From: Actinomadura terrae
GTDB lineage: Bacteria > Actinomycetota > Actinomycetes > Streptosporangiales > Streptosporangiaceae
Direction: 5' to 3'
Assembly (NCBI RefSeq): GCF_022751215.1
Contig: NZ_JAICDG010000003.1
Location: 1 to 64,000, forward strand
DNA: 64,000 nucleotides
Made by a program: the position numbers and the translations under genes
Shown here: piece after piece, positions 8,620 to 17,671 of the stretch
How positions within the stretch are numbered: the first letter of the stretch is position 1
Layout: each line of letters starts with the position of its first letter
The notes under the pieces: model-generated
The model's input: only the letters and a program-made list of their open reading frames with translations
Databases searched by the model: none
Told to the model about the DNA's origin: nothing

Positions 8620-9002
8620 TGCCCGACGAGCCGGACGACCTGTGGGTCGACGAGATGGCCGGGCCCGTCGTGCGCCCGTTCGCCGTGGCCGGCGGCCGGA
8701 CGCGGCAGAGCGGCGCGGACGAGCTCGACCTCATCGCGATCGTCGTCACCGCCGAGGTGCCGATGCCGGACCCGAGCACGCTCGGCCCCGAGGACGAGCG
8801 GATCCTGGAGCTGTGCCTGCGTCCCCGGTCGGTCGCCGAGCTGGCCGCCGACCTGAGCCTGCCGGTCGGGGTGGTCCGGGTGCTGCTGAGCGACCTGCTG
8901 CGGCGGGGGCTGGTGACCGTGAACCGGCCCGCCGCGACCGCCACCGGACGCCCCGACCCGGGTCTTCTCAAGGAAGTGATCGATGGTCTCCGTGCGCTGT
9001 GA
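8619..9002 (+). CDS. DUF742 protein (CvnC-like)
   Basis: About 127 residues. DUF742 proteins are winged-helix-like partners in conservons, normally between a roadblock protein and a small GTPase. The middle and C-terminal part (EDERILELCLRPRSVAELAA, then VVRVLLSDLLRRGLVTV) matches the family. The ATG overlaps the kinase stop by one base. The next gene overlaps its last 20 bases. The usual GTPase partner (CvnD) does not follow; instead a binding protein does. Confidence 0.88.
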   Translation: MPDEPDDLWVDEMAGPVVRPFAVAGGRTRQSGADELDLIAIVVTAEVPMPDPSTLGPEDERILELCLRPRSVAELAADLSLPVGVVRVLLSDLLRRGLVTVNRPAATATGRPDPGLLKEVIDGLRAL

Positions 9003-10302
9003 CCTGGTGAGGCTGTGCGGCGTGAACAGGCTCAAGGCCCTGATGGCGAGCGCCGCGCTGCTGGCGGTGGTCGCGGCGGCCGGGTGCGGCTCGGGCGAGG
9101 GACGGGTCGAGGCGGGCGCGCCCGGGGTGACCGACAAGCCGTGCCCGAACGCGGTGAACAAGGACCACGGCTGCATCTACCTCGGCACGATCTCCGACCT
9201 GACCAGCGGCCCGTTCCGGGCGCTCGGGTCGGCGGTGACCAAGGCGCAGCGCGCGTTCTGGGACCGCGTCAACCGGCAGGGCGGCATCGGCGGCTACGAC
9301 ATCGACGTCGTGACCTACGTCCGCGACAACCACTACCAGCCGCAGGCCCACGTCCGCGCCTACAACGAGATGAAGGACAAGGTCCTGGCGCTGGCGCAGA
9401 CGTTCGGATCGCCCGAGACCGACGCGATCCTCGGCGACCTGCACGCGAAGAAGATGATCGCGCTGCCCGTCTCCTGGACGTCGCGGTGGGAGTTCGACGA
9501 CGACATCGTCGAGTCGGGGTCCTCGTACTGCTTCGAGGCCATGAACGCCGTCGACTACGGCGTGGACGAGTACGGCGCCAAGAGCGTGATGGCGATCCAC
9601 TACACCGGCGACTACGGCGACGACGCGGCGGCGGGCGCGCGGATCGGCGCGCGGGTGCGCGGGCTGTCGTTCACCGACGTCCCGACGACGCAGGGGGCGG
9701 CGGTGCAGAACGCCGCCGTGCGGGCCATCATGTCGCGCAGGCCCGACCTCGTCGTGCTGACCGTGTCGCCCGCGGACGCCGCGTCCATCATCGGCAGGAC
9801 GGTCGACGCCGGGTTCCGGGGCCGCTTCATCGGCGACAACCCGACGTGGGACCGGAGCATGCTGCGCGACCCGTCCGCGAACGCGATCAAGTCGCGCTAC
9901 CTCCAGGTCGCGCCCTGGAAGCCGTACGCGACCGACTCGCCGGGCCATACCGCGATGCGGCAGGCGGTCGGCCGGACTGAACCCGACGACAACCTCGTCT
10001 CGGGGTGGGCGCTGTCGTATCCGCTGAAGGCGGCCCTGCAACGGGCGGTCCAGAAGAAGGACCTGTCCCGCGCGGGCCTGTTCGCGGCCGTCCGCGAGAT
10101 CACCTACGTCGACTACGAGGGCATCCTGCCGTCGGAGGCGGGCAACTCCTCCGGCACCCCGAACGACTCGGCGTTCCGCAAGACGGTGTTCTCCAGGCCG
10201 GACGACCACGAGTTCTCCGGCCTCAAGGTGCTCACCGACTTCACCGAGGGCCCGACCGCGAAGGGCTACCGCCTCGACCAGCCCTGCCTCGCCGGCAAAT
10301 GA
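8983..10302 (+). CDS. Lipoprotein branched-chain amino-acid-type ABC substrate-binding protein
   Basis: About 439 residues. A signal peptide ends in the lipobox VAAAGC, so the mature protein is anchored outside the membrane. The rest follows the type-1 periplasmic binding fold of Leu/Ile/Val-type receptors (YLGTISDLTSGPFRALG, later FIGDNPTWD). No ABC permease or ATPase is next to it. The ATG at 8983 has AAGGAAG upstream; a GTG at 9022 with GGTGAGG is an alternative and would give a shorter signal peptide. Because it overlaps the DUF742 gene it is in the conservon operon and could feed a ligand signal to the kinase. Confidence 0.88.
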   Translation: MVSVRCDLVRLCGVNRLKALMASAALLAVVAAAGCGSGEGRVEAGAPGVTDKPCPNAVNKDHGCIYLGTISDLTSGPFRALGSAVTKAQRAFWDRVNRQGGIGGYDIDVVTYVRDNHYQPQAHVRAYNEMKDKVLALAQTFGSPETDAILGDLHAKKMIALPVSWTSRWEFDDDIVESGSSYCFEAMNAVDYGVDEYGAKSVMAIHYTGDYGDDAAAGARIGARVRGLSFTDVPTTQGAAVQNAAVRAIMSRRPDLVVLTVSPADAASIIGRTVDAGFRGRFIGDNPTWDRSMLRDPSANAIKSRYLQVAPWKPYATDSPGHTAMRQAVGRTEPDDNLVSGWALSYPLKAALQRAVQKKDLSRAGLFAAVREITYVDYEGILPSEAGNSSGTPNDSAFRKTVFSRPDDHEFSGLKVLTDFTEGPTAKGYRLDQPCLAGK

Positions 10303-10306
10303 CCGC

Positions 10307-11125
10307 TCACCGGCCGGCGCGGATGCGGTCGGCGGCGAACTGGGCGACGCGGACGGCGGCCCCCGGGCTCAGCCGGACGCCGCGCCACGCGGCCCGGCCG
10401 TGCGCCGGTGCCACGATCAGCGCCTGGTTGCGCGCGACGCCCCGCATGATGTCGCGCGCGAGCCTGCCGGTCGTGTAGGGGCGGGGCGCCGCACGCGCGA
10501 TCTCGTCGGACGCGTCGCCGCTCATCGGCGTCTCCGGCAGGTCCGGGTTGATGTTGCGCAGCAGCGGCGTGTCGACGAAGCTCGGGCAGACGACGCTGAC
10601 CCGGACGCCGCGTCCGGCCGCCTCGGCGCGCAGCCCGAGCGACAGCCCGACGACCGCGTGCTTGGTCGCGGTGTAGGGGATGCCGGCCGGCATCGGGACG
10701 AGCCCGGCGAGCGAGGCGGTGTTGACGATGTGCCCGCGCCCCTGCTCCAGCATGATCGGGTACGCGGCGTGCACGCCGTGCACGACGCCCCGCAGGTTGA
10801 CGTCGATCGCGCGGTTCCAGTGGTCGAGCGTGAGCTCCTCGGCGAGCCCGCCGATCGCGATGCCCGCGTTGTTGAACACGAGGTCGAGGCGTCCGTGCTC
10901 GTCCCGCACGCCGCCGTACAGCGCCGCGACGGCGGCGGCGTCGGTGACGTCGAGCGGCGCGGCGACTGCCGTGCCCCGGCGCAGGGTGTTCAGCCGGTCG
11001 GCGACCGCCTTGGCGCCCGCGGCGTCGATGTCGGCGACGACGGCGGTGTCGCCGCGCGCCACCAGCGACGTCGCGATGGCGCGGCCGATGCCGGACGCGC
11101 CCCCGGTCACGATCGCGACGCTCAT
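10307..11125 (-). CDS. SDR family oxidoreductase
   Basis: A 272-residue short-chain dehydrogenase with TGGASGIG near the N-terminus, NNAG, the serine region NTASLAG and YTATK. The start is the ATG at 11125, which overlaps the stop of the AurF-like gene (ATGA), so the two are translationally coupled and probably act on the same molecule: the oxygenase oxidises, the SDR adjusts the alcohol or ketone. Substrate unknown. Its 3' end meets the end of the convergent binding-protein gene. Confidence 0.9.
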   Translation of the reverse strand: MSVAIVTGGASGIGRAIATSLVARGDTAVVADIDAAGAKAVADRLNTLRRGTAVAAPLDVTDAAAVAALYGGVRDEHGRLDLVFNNAGIAIGGLAEELTLDHWNRAIDVNLRGVVHGVHAAYPIMLEQGRGHIVNTASLAGLVPMPAGIPYTATKHAVVGLSLGLRAEAAGRGVRVSVVCPSFVDTPLLRNINPDLPETPMSGDASDEIARAAPRPYTTGRLARDIMRGVARNQALIVAPAHGRAAWRGVRLSPGAAVRVAQFAADRIRAGR

Positions 11126-12144
11126 GCCCGCGCCCCGCCCGAGGCCGCTCCGCCCGACGGTTCGACGGTGCGGCGCGTCTTCGGCTCGTCCCAGATCCCG
11201 AACGCCTGCCAGATCCGCCGGTTGACCGGGTCGACGACGCCGAGCTCGGCCATCAGGTCGCGGATCTTGCCGACCGAGTTGGAGATCTCGGCCCGCGACG
11301 CCTCGCTCCGGTACGCGGCGCGGACCACGTCCTTCGGGATGCCGAAGTGCCGCACCATCGGGCCGGGCGGGGCCAGCATGATCCGCGCCATCACGCCGAG
11401 CACGACCGGGGTCGCGACCCCGAGGATGCGGCGGCGCAGCGGCTTCATCGCGGGCACCCGGTGCCGCAGGTAGTGCCGGGCGAACGAGATGTGCCGGGCC
11501 TCCTCCGCGATATGGATCTTCATGATCGTCTCTTCGAGCGGGTGCTTGATGTGCCCGCCCTTCAGCGACTTGCGCTGGACGTAGTCGATCGGGTCCTCGC
11601 CGCCGAGCACGAACACGAAGAACATCTCGGTATTGATCAGCGGGATCCAGGGTGCGGCCTGCGCGATCAGGTTGAGCGAGCGCGGCATGCCCCGGATCGG
11701 CATCCCCGTCCGGTTCACGAACTCCTGGAACATCATCCCGTGATGACACTCCTCGGTCGTCTCGTGGTAGACGTACCGGAACTCCGGGCGGCCGTTCGGC
11801 AGCCGGTAGGCGTAGTTGAGCAGGCCCCGCTTCAGCAGGTTCTCGAACTGGAGCCCGATCTTCATCGCGGTCGCGACCCGCCACAGCCCGATCTGGGCCT
11901 GCACCTCCGGCGGCTGCGCCCGGTACCAGGCGGTCTCGCCGAGCCGGTCGAACGGCGGCAGTACCCAGCGCGGGTCGTTCTTGTCGACCGCGAACTCCGG
12001 GTCCTCCCACGGGATGTCGGCGTAGGCCTCCCAGTGCTTGTCGACCGACGCCCTGTTCAGCCGGTCGATGACGGCGAGGTAGGACTTCGCGTCCGTGACC
12101 TGCGCGCGGACCTCGTCGGCGAGTTCGGTGGGGGCTTTCGGCAT
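11122..12144 (-). CDS. AurF-like diiron oxygenase
   Basis: A 340-residue ferritin-like diiron protein of the AurF (p-aminobenzoate N-oxygenase) superfamily. The seven ligands of AurF have counterparts in order and with similar spacing: Glu101 (FENLL), Glu132 and His135 (EECHHG), Glu183, His211, Glu215 and His218 (HIAEEARH). Family members oxidise amines or unactivated carbons using O2; which reaction this one does is not visible. GAGGGAG precedes the ATG. It is coupled to the SDR downstream, and a TetR gene lies just upstream in the same direction. Confidence 0.88.
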   Translation of the reverse strand: MPKAPTELADEVRAQVTDAKSYLAVIDRLNRASVDKHWEAYADIPWEDPEFAVDKNDPRWVLPPFDRLGETAWYRAQPPEVQAQIGLWRVATAMKIGLQFENLLKRGLLNYAYRLPNGRPEFRYVYHETTEECHHGMMFQEFVNRTGMPIRGMPRSLNLIAQAAPWIPLINTEMFFVFVLGGEDPIDYVQRKSLKGGHIKHPLEETIMKIHIAEEARHISFARHYLRHRVPAMKPLRRRILGVATPVVLGVMARIMLAPPGPMVRHFGIPKDVVRAAYRSEASRAEISNSVGKIRDLMAELGVVDPVNRRIWQAFGIWDEPKTRRTVEPSGGAASGGARA

Positions 12145-12205
12145 GGCGGACTCCCTCGGGCTGGTACAGGCGGCGTCGCCGCCGGGCGTGCGGTGTCGGG
12201 GGCCT

Positions 12206-12892
12206 TCAGGTTCGGACGGGGACGGAGGTCGTGCCGTGCTCGGGTGTCGTGCCGGGTTCAGGCGTCGTGCCGGGCTCGGGGACGAGTTGCCGCGCGAAAT
12301 CCTTGAGCGTGCGCAGGACGGCCTCCTGGTGACCGCTCTCGTCGTCGTCCAGCGCGTTCTGGACCGACAGGCCGACGAACATCGCGAACACGCCGCGCAG
12401 GACGCTGTCGGTGAACTCCGGCGTGAGCGTGTTCGCCGGGAACAGCCGCTCGAACGTCTCCACGATGACCTGGAGGACGCGCTCGTTGAGGTCGCGGCAG
12501 AGCGGGCGCAGCTCGTCGTCGGTGCGGGCCGCCACCGCCAGCTCGGTCAGCGCCTTGGCGGGCTTGTCGCGGAACACCTCCCACAGCAGGTCGAGCGCGC
12601 CCGCGACGTCGCGCCGCTCCGCGGGAAGCACCGCGAACGCCCGCTCGTAGGCCAGCCGCTGCGCCTCCAGCAGGTGCTCCAGCGCCGCCGCGACCAGGAC
12701 CATCTTCGTCGGGTAGTGGTGCTGCTGCGCCCCGCGCGACACCCCGGCGCGGCGCGCGACCTCGGTGGTGGACGTCCCGGACCAGCCGAGGTCCACCAGG
12801 CAGTCCATGGTGGCCTCAAGCAGCCTGGCCTGGGTCTGGGAGCGGCGTTCCTCCTGGGTACGGCGGCTCCCGCCGTGACGGCGGCGTCTCAC
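12206..12892 (-). CDS. TetR family transcriptional regulator
   Basis: About 228 residues. The helix-turn-helix reads WSGTSTTEVARRAGVSRGAQ followed by HHYPTKMVLVAAAL. I take the GTG at 12892 because GGGG lies eight bases before it; a second GTG at 12898 is possible. The C-terminal tail contains a short repeat, PEPGTT-PEPGTT-PEHGTT, encoded just before the stop. It sits upstream of the AurF-like/SDR pair on the same strand and opposite the ABC exporter genes; either could be its target. Confidence 0.87.
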   Translation of the reverse strand: MRRRRHGGSRRTQEERRSQTQARLLEATMDCLVDLGWSGTSTTEVARRAGVSRGAQQHHYPTKMVLVAAALEHLLEAQRLAYERAFAVLPAERRDVAGALDLLWEVFRDKPAKALTELAVAARTDDELRPLCRDLNERVLQVIVETFERLFPANTLTPEFTDSVLRGVFAMFVGLSVQNALDDDESGHQEAVLRTLKDFARQLVPEPGTTPEPGTTPEHGTTSVPVRT

Positions 12893-13105
12893 TGGCACAA
12901 CCCCGACGGTACGAGCGCACAAACAAGCAAGCAAGCCTGCATGTATGTTGCGCCGGTCACAATTGGACGCCGCGTCTGATTTGATCTCTCCGGCCGTACC
13001 GCGCGGGGCGTAGCCGGGGCGGTGCGGGTACCCCCGGGAGGAGCAGCCCGGGTGCCTCTCCTGGCCCGACGACGGGCGGCACGTCCCGGCGACACGATCC
13101 CGGAC

Positions 13106-13885
13106 ATGGCAAACGCGGCACGGACAAGGCAATCGACCAACGACGAGAAGGCGGGACGGGGAGGGGCCAGGACGGTCCGGCTCAGCAAGGTCTACGGCTC
13201 GGGCGACATGGCCGTCCGGGTCCTGGACGAGGTCAGCGTGGAGTTCCCGGACGGCCGGTTCACGGCGATCATGGGCCCGTCCGGCGCGGGGAAGTCCACG
13301 CTGATGCACTGCGTGGCCGGGCTGGACGCGGCCACCTCCGGCCAGGTCTACGTCGGCGACCAGGAGCTCGGCGCGCTGTCGGACCGGGCCCTGACCAAAC
13401 TGCGGCGCGAGCGGATCGGGTTCGTGTTCCAGGCGTTCAACCTGCTCCCGACGCTGACCGCGCGCGACAACATCACGCTGCCGATGACGCTGGCGGGGAC
13501 CAGTCCCGACCGGGAGTGGTTCGACACGGTGGTGCGCGTCCTGAAGCTGGGGGAGCGGCTCACGCACCGTCCGTCGGAGCTGTCGGGCGGGCAGCAGCAG
13601 CGGGTCGCGCTCGCGCGGGCGCTGGTCACCCGGCCGCGGATCGTGTTCGCCGACGAGCCGACCGGCAACCTCGACTCCCGCACCGGCGCCGAGGTGCTCA
13701 CGCTCCTGCGCGAGGCCGTGGACGACCTCGGCCAGACGGTCGCGATGGTCACCCACGACCCGGTCGCGGCGGCGCGCGCCGACGCGGTCGTGTTCCTCGC
13801 CGACGGGCGGATCGTCGACGTCATGGACGCGCCCACGCCCGACCGGGTGCTGGACCGCATGCGCGGACTGGGGGACCACTCATGA
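13106..13885 (+). CDS. ABC transporter ATP-binding protein, MacB/LolD type
   Basis: A 259-residue ATPase. Walker A is GPSGAGKST, the signature motif LSGGQQQR and Walker B VFADEPTGNLDS. The sequence is of the MacB/LolD class that powers FtsX-like permeases which extrude lipids, peptides or drugs by mechanotransmission. I use the ATG at 13106; the upstream in-frame extension is proline/arginine-rich and not family-like. Its stop overlaps the permease start (ATGA), so the two form one coupled unit. Confidence 0.93.
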   Translation: MANAARTRQSTNDEKAGRGGARTVRLSKVYGSGDMAVRVLDEVSVEFPDGRFTAIMGPSGAGKSTLMHCVAGLDAATSGQVYVGDQELGALSDRALTKLRRERIGFVFQAFNLLPTLTARDNITLPMTLAGTSPDREWFDTVVRVLKLGERLTHRPSELSGGQQQRVALARALVTRPRIVFADEPTGNLDSRTGAEVLTLLREAVDDLGQTVAMVTHDPVAAARADAVVFLADGRIVDVMDAPTPDRVLDRMRGLGDHS

Positions 13886-16392
13886 TCGGCATCGTGCTCA
13901 AGGAGCTGTGGGGCCGCAAGCGGCGCCTGGCGGGCTCGCTGATCGCGGTGTTCCTCGGCGTGACGTTCCTGACGGGCACGCTCGTCCTCGGGGACACGCT
14001 CGCGGGGAGTATCGACGGCTACTTCTCCCGGGCCTACGGAGAGACCGACGTCAGCATCCGCAACGCGACCAGCGTGAGCGACGAGCCGTGGGGCGCGCGC
14101 GGGGAGATCGACGCGTCCGTCCTGGAACGCGTCAGGAAGGTGAACGGCGTCGCCGACGCCGAGCCCTACATCCAGGGCTCGGGCCAGCTCCTCGCCAAGG
14201 ACGGCACGACGATCGAGTCGCGCGGCCCCCGCACGGCGGGCAACTGGATGACCGACCCCAAGCTCAACCCGTACCGGCTCGCCGAGGGACGCGCCCCGCG
14301 CGCGCCCAACGAGGTCGTCATCAACAAGATGTTCGCCGACGAGGGCAAGCTGAAAGTCGGCGACCGGACCGCGGTGCTCACCCCCGAGCGCGTCCCCGTC
14401 ACGGTCGTCGGCATCAGCAGGTTCGGCGACCAGGACGCCTTCGGCGAGACCTCGTTCACCGCCTTCAGCCTGGAGGGGGCGCGCCGGTTCGTCGCCCGGG
14501 CGCCCGGCCTCGTCACCGGGGTCTGGCTGCGCGCTGAGGACGGCGTCAGCCAGGACGAGCTGGCCGCCCGCGTCAGACCCGTCCTCGCGCCCGGCACCGA
14601 GGCCGTCACCGGCAAGGCGCAGGTCGACGAGGGCATGACGATGGTCGAGGACGGCTTCCTGCGCGTGTTCCGGATCGTGCTCGGCGCGTTCGGCGGCGTC
14701 GCGCTGCTGGTCGCGGCGTTCAGCATCCACAACACGTTCGCGATCACGACGGCGCAGCGGACCCGCGAGTCGGCGCTGCTGCGCGCCCTCGGCGCGGGCC
14801 GCCGCCAGGTCGTGGCCATCGTCGGCTTCGAGGCGCTCGTGGTCGGCGGCGCCGCGACGCTCGCCGGGCTCGCGGGCGGCCTCGGGTTCGCGGCCCTGCT
14901 GCGGCAGCTGTTCACCCAGCTCAGGATCGGGATCGCGATGGAGGGCCTCGTCGTGTCGGCGACGTCCGCGCTGATCGCCGCACCGGTCGGGATCGCGGTG
15001 ACGCTGGTCGCCGCCCTCGGCCCCGCGCTCAAGGCGTCGCGGGTGCCGCCGCTGGCCGCGCTGCGCGAGGTGGCGGTAGAGGCGGGCCGTCCGTCCGACA
15101 CGCGGGTCATCGTCGGGGGCGTGCTGGCGCTGATCGCGGCGGGGACCGTCGTGCTCGGCGCGGTCGGCGAGCAGATGGCGATGGCCGCCGCGGGCGCGGT
15201 GCTCACCGTCGTCGCGATGGTCGTGCTCGGGCCCGTCGCGGCCCGCCCGGTCACCGCGCTCGCCGGAGGGCCCGCCGCGCGGCTGCGCGGCGTCGCCGGG
15301 CGGCTCGCCCGCGACAACGCCGGCCGCAGCCCCGCCCGCACCGCCGGCGCCGCGACCGCCCTGATGATCGGCGTCGGCGTCGTCACGCTGCTGACCGTGT
15401 TCATCGGCTCGCTGCGCGCCTCCCTGGAGGACGGCGTCGCCGGGTCGTTCAAGGGAGCGATCGTCGTCGACGGCGGCAGCAACGAGACCGCCGGGTTCAG
15501 CACGGCGCTCGCCGGGCAGGCCGCGCGCCTCCCGCAGGTCCAGAACGCGGCGGGCCTCGGGAACGGCAACATGCGGGTGGACGGGAAGAACGCGGCCGTC
15601 CGCGTCGCCGACCCGTCCGCGCTGCGCCGCGTCCTGGACCTGGGCCTGCGGCAGGGCGGCCTCGTCGACCCCGGCACGTTCGCGGTGTCCAAGAAGGTCG
15701 CCGACGACAAGGGGTGGGAGCCCGGATCGACCGTCGCCGTCCAGTTCGCCGACGGCGCCCGGCAGCGGCTGGAGATCGGCGCCGTCTACGAGAACGCCGA
15801 CCTCGTCGGCGACTACCTCGTTCCGAGGACGGTCTGGAACGCCCACACCCGGCAGCCGCTCGACCTCATGACGTTCGTCGAGCTGCGGCCCGGCGCGTCG
15901 GTGAGCGACGCGAAACAGGCGCTCACCGCGCTCGCCAAGCCGTACGGGGCGCCGGAGGTGGAGACCCGGGACGCCTTCGTCTCCCGCCAGACCGAGGATA
16001 TGAACGGCTTCATCGGCGTCGTCTACGGGATGCTGGTCCTCGCGATCGTCATCGCGTTGCTCGGCATCGCCAACACGCTCTCGCTGTCGGTGCACGAGCG
16101 GACCCGCGAGCTCGGCCTGCTGCGCGCGGTCGGCGCGACCCGTCCGCAGGTCAGGTCGATGGTCCGGTGGGAGTCGGTGATCGTCGCGCTGTTCGGCACG
16201 GCGGGCGGGCTCGGCCTCGGGCTGTTCCTCGGCTGGGGGCTCGGCACCGCGCTCGGCAACCCGTTCGCGCCGCAGACCGTCCAGGTGGCGGTCATCGCCC
16301 TGGTCGGGACCGTGGCGGGTGCGCTCGCCGCGATCCGCCCGGCCCGGCGCGCGGCGCGGCTCGGCATCCTGTCCGCGATCGCCTCGGTGTGA
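13882..16392 (+). CDS. FtsX-like ABC transporter permease
   Basis: An 836-residue permease of the duplicated MacB/FtsX type. TM1 is at about 20-40, followed by an extracellular MacB-like domain, three membrane helices around 270-380, a further central helix pair near 415-445, a second extracellular domain, and a last three-helix FtsX block near 710-830. Conserved LGAGRRQV and VGATRPQV follow TM segments in both halves, as in other duplicated FtsX permeases. Substrate unknown; the ATPase is encoded immediately upstream with overlapping codons. Confidence 0.92.
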   Translation: MIGIVLKELWGRKRRLAGSLIAVFLGVTFLTGTLVLGDTLAGSIDGYFSRAYGETDVSIRNATSVSDEPWGARGEIDASVLERVRKVNGVADAEPYIQGSGQLLAKDGTTIESRGPRTAGNWMTDPKLNPYRLAEGRAPRAPNEVVINKMFADEGKLKVGDRTAVLTPERVPVTVVGISRFGDQDAFGETSFTAFSLEGARRFVARAPGLVTGVWLRAEDGVSQDELAARVRPVLAPGTEAVTGKAQVDEGMTMVEDGFLRVFRIVLGAFGGVALLVAAFSIHNTFAITTAQRTRESALLRALGAGRRQVVAIVGFEALVVGGAATLAGLAGGLGFAALLRQLFTQLRIGIAMEGLVVSATSALIAAPVGIAVTLVAALGPALKASRVPPLAALREVAVEAGRPSDTRVIVGGVLALIAAGTVVLGAVGEQMAMAAAGAVLTVVAMVVLGPVAARPVTALAGGPAARLRGVAGRLARDNAGRSPARTAGAATALMIGVGVVTLLTVFIGSLRASLEDGVAGSFKGAIVVDGGSNETAGFSTALAGQAARLPQVQNAAGLGNGNMRVDGKNAAVRVADPSALRRVLDLGLRQGGLVDPGTFAVSKKVADDKGWEPGSTVAVQFADGARQRLEIGAVYENADLVGDYLVPRTVWNAHTRQPLDLMTFVELRPGASVSDAKQALTALAKPYGAPEVETRDAFVSRQTEDMNGFIGVVYGMLVLAIVIALLGIANTLSLSVHERTRELGLLRAVGATRPQVRSMVRWESVIVALFGTAGGLGLGLFLGWGLGTALGNPFAPQTVQVAVIALVGTVAGALAAIRPARRAARLGILSAIASV

Positions 16393-16400
16393 GGCCGCCC

Positions 16401-16430
16401 GGTGCCCCCGGGGCTCGCCCCGGGGGCACC
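16401..16430 (+). terminator. GC-rich hairpin after the ABC exporter operon
   Basis: Perfect 13-bp stem (GGTGCCCCCGGGG and its complement) with a CTCG loop, nine bases after the permease stop. No T-run follows, which is common for actinomycete terminators. Confidence 0.7.
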
Positions 16431-16457
16431 GGCCCCCCGCGTGGATAGGGTGTCCCC

Positions 16458-17669
16458 ATGCAGGTCAACCAGTCGGGCAAGCTGGCCAACGTCTGTTACG
16501 ACATCAGGGGACCGGTGCTCAAGCGCGCCAAGCAGCTTGAGGCCGAGGGGAACAGGATTCTCAAACTGCACATCGGCAACCCCGCGCCGTTCGGTTTCGA
16601 GGCCCCGCCGGAACTCCTCCAGGACATGATCCGCAACCTGCCGGAGGCGCACGGCTACAGCGACTCCAAGGGCATCCTGGCCGCCCGCCGCGCGATCGTG
16701 CAGCGCTGCGAGGGCAACGGCGTCACCGGCGTGGACGTCGAGGACGTCTACCTCGGCAACGGCGTGTCCGAGCTGATCGTGATGACCCTCCAGGCGCTGC
16801 TCAACGACGGCGACGAGGTCCTGATCCCCACGCCGGACTACCCGCTGTGGACGGCCGCGACGTCGCTGTGCGGCGGCACCCCCGTCCACTACCTGTGCGA
16901 CGAGGACGCCGGATGGGAGCCCAGCCTGGACGATATCGAGTCCAAAATCGGCGACCGCACCCGCGCCATCGTGATCATCAACCCGAACAACCCGACCGGC
17001 GCCGTCTACTCCCGCGACGTCCTCACCCGGGTCGTCGAGGTCGCCCGCCGCCGCAACCTGATCATCCTCGCCGACGAGATCTACGACCGGATCCTCTACG
17101 ACGGCGCGGAGCACGTCCCGATCGCGTCCCTCGCCCCCGACCTGCTGTGCCTCACCTTCGGCGGGCTGTCGAAGAACTACCGCGTCGCGGGGTTCCGCTC
17201 CGGCTGGGTGGTCCTGTCGGGCCCGAAGGAGCACGCCGAGTCCTACATCGAGGGCCTGGACATCCTCGCCAACATGCGGCTGTGCCCGAACGTCCCCGGC
17301 CAGCACGCCATCCAGGCCGCGCTCGGCGGCCACCAGAGCATCGAGGACCTCGTCCTGCCGACGGGCCGCCTCGGCGAGCAGCGCGACCGCGCCTGGAAGC
17401 TGCTGAACGACCTGCCGGGCGTGAGCTGCGTCCGGCCGCAGGGCGCCCTGTACGTGTTCCCGCGCCTGGACCCCGAGATGTACCCGATCGAGGACGACAT
17501 GCGCTTCGCCCTCGACCTCCTGGAACAGCAGAAGCTCCTGGTCGTCCAGGGGTCGGGGTTCAACTGGCCCTCCACCGACCACTTCCGCGTCGTCACCCTC
17601 CAGTACGCCGACGACCTGGAGGACGCGGTGGGCCGCATCGGGGAGTTCCTCCAGGCCTACCGCCGCTGA
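16458..17669 (+). CDS. alaA: Pyridoxal-phosphate aminotransferase, AlaA type
   Basis: A 403-residue class I/II aminotransferase. The N-terminus (CYDIRGPVLKRAKQLEAEG then LKLHIGNPAPFGF) and INPNNPTGAVYS are typical of the AlaA-like group, which transfers amino groups between glutamate and pyruvate; the PLP lysine lies in FGGLSKNYRVAGFRSGW. It closely resembles the mycobacterial protein annotated aspC (Rv0337c), so the naming is not settled. TAGGGT (16446-16451) is six bases before the ATG and no ribosome-binding site is present, suggesting a leaderless mRNA. Only two bases separate its stop from that of the convergent helicase gene. Confidence 0.9.
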   Translation: MQVNQSGKLANVCYDIRGPVLKRAKQLEAEGNRILKLHIGNPAPFGFEAPPELLQDMIRNLPEAHGYSDSKGILAARRAIVQRCEGNGVTGVDVEDVYLGNGVSELIVMTLQALLNDGDEVLIPTPDYPLWTAATSLCGGTPVHYLCDEDAGWEPSLDDIESKIGDRTRAIVIINPNNPTGAVYSRDVLTRVVEVARRRNLIILADEIYDRILYDGAEHVPIASLAPDLLCLTFGGLSKNYRVAGFRSGWVVLSGPKEHAESYIEGLDILANMRLCPNVPGQHAIQAALGGHQSIEDLVLPTGRLGEQRDRAWKLLNDLPGVSCVRPQGALYVFPRLDPEMYPIEDDMRFALDLLEQQKLLVVQGSGFNWPSTDHFRVVTLQYADDLEDAVGRIGEFLQAYRR

Positions 17670-17671
17670 GG

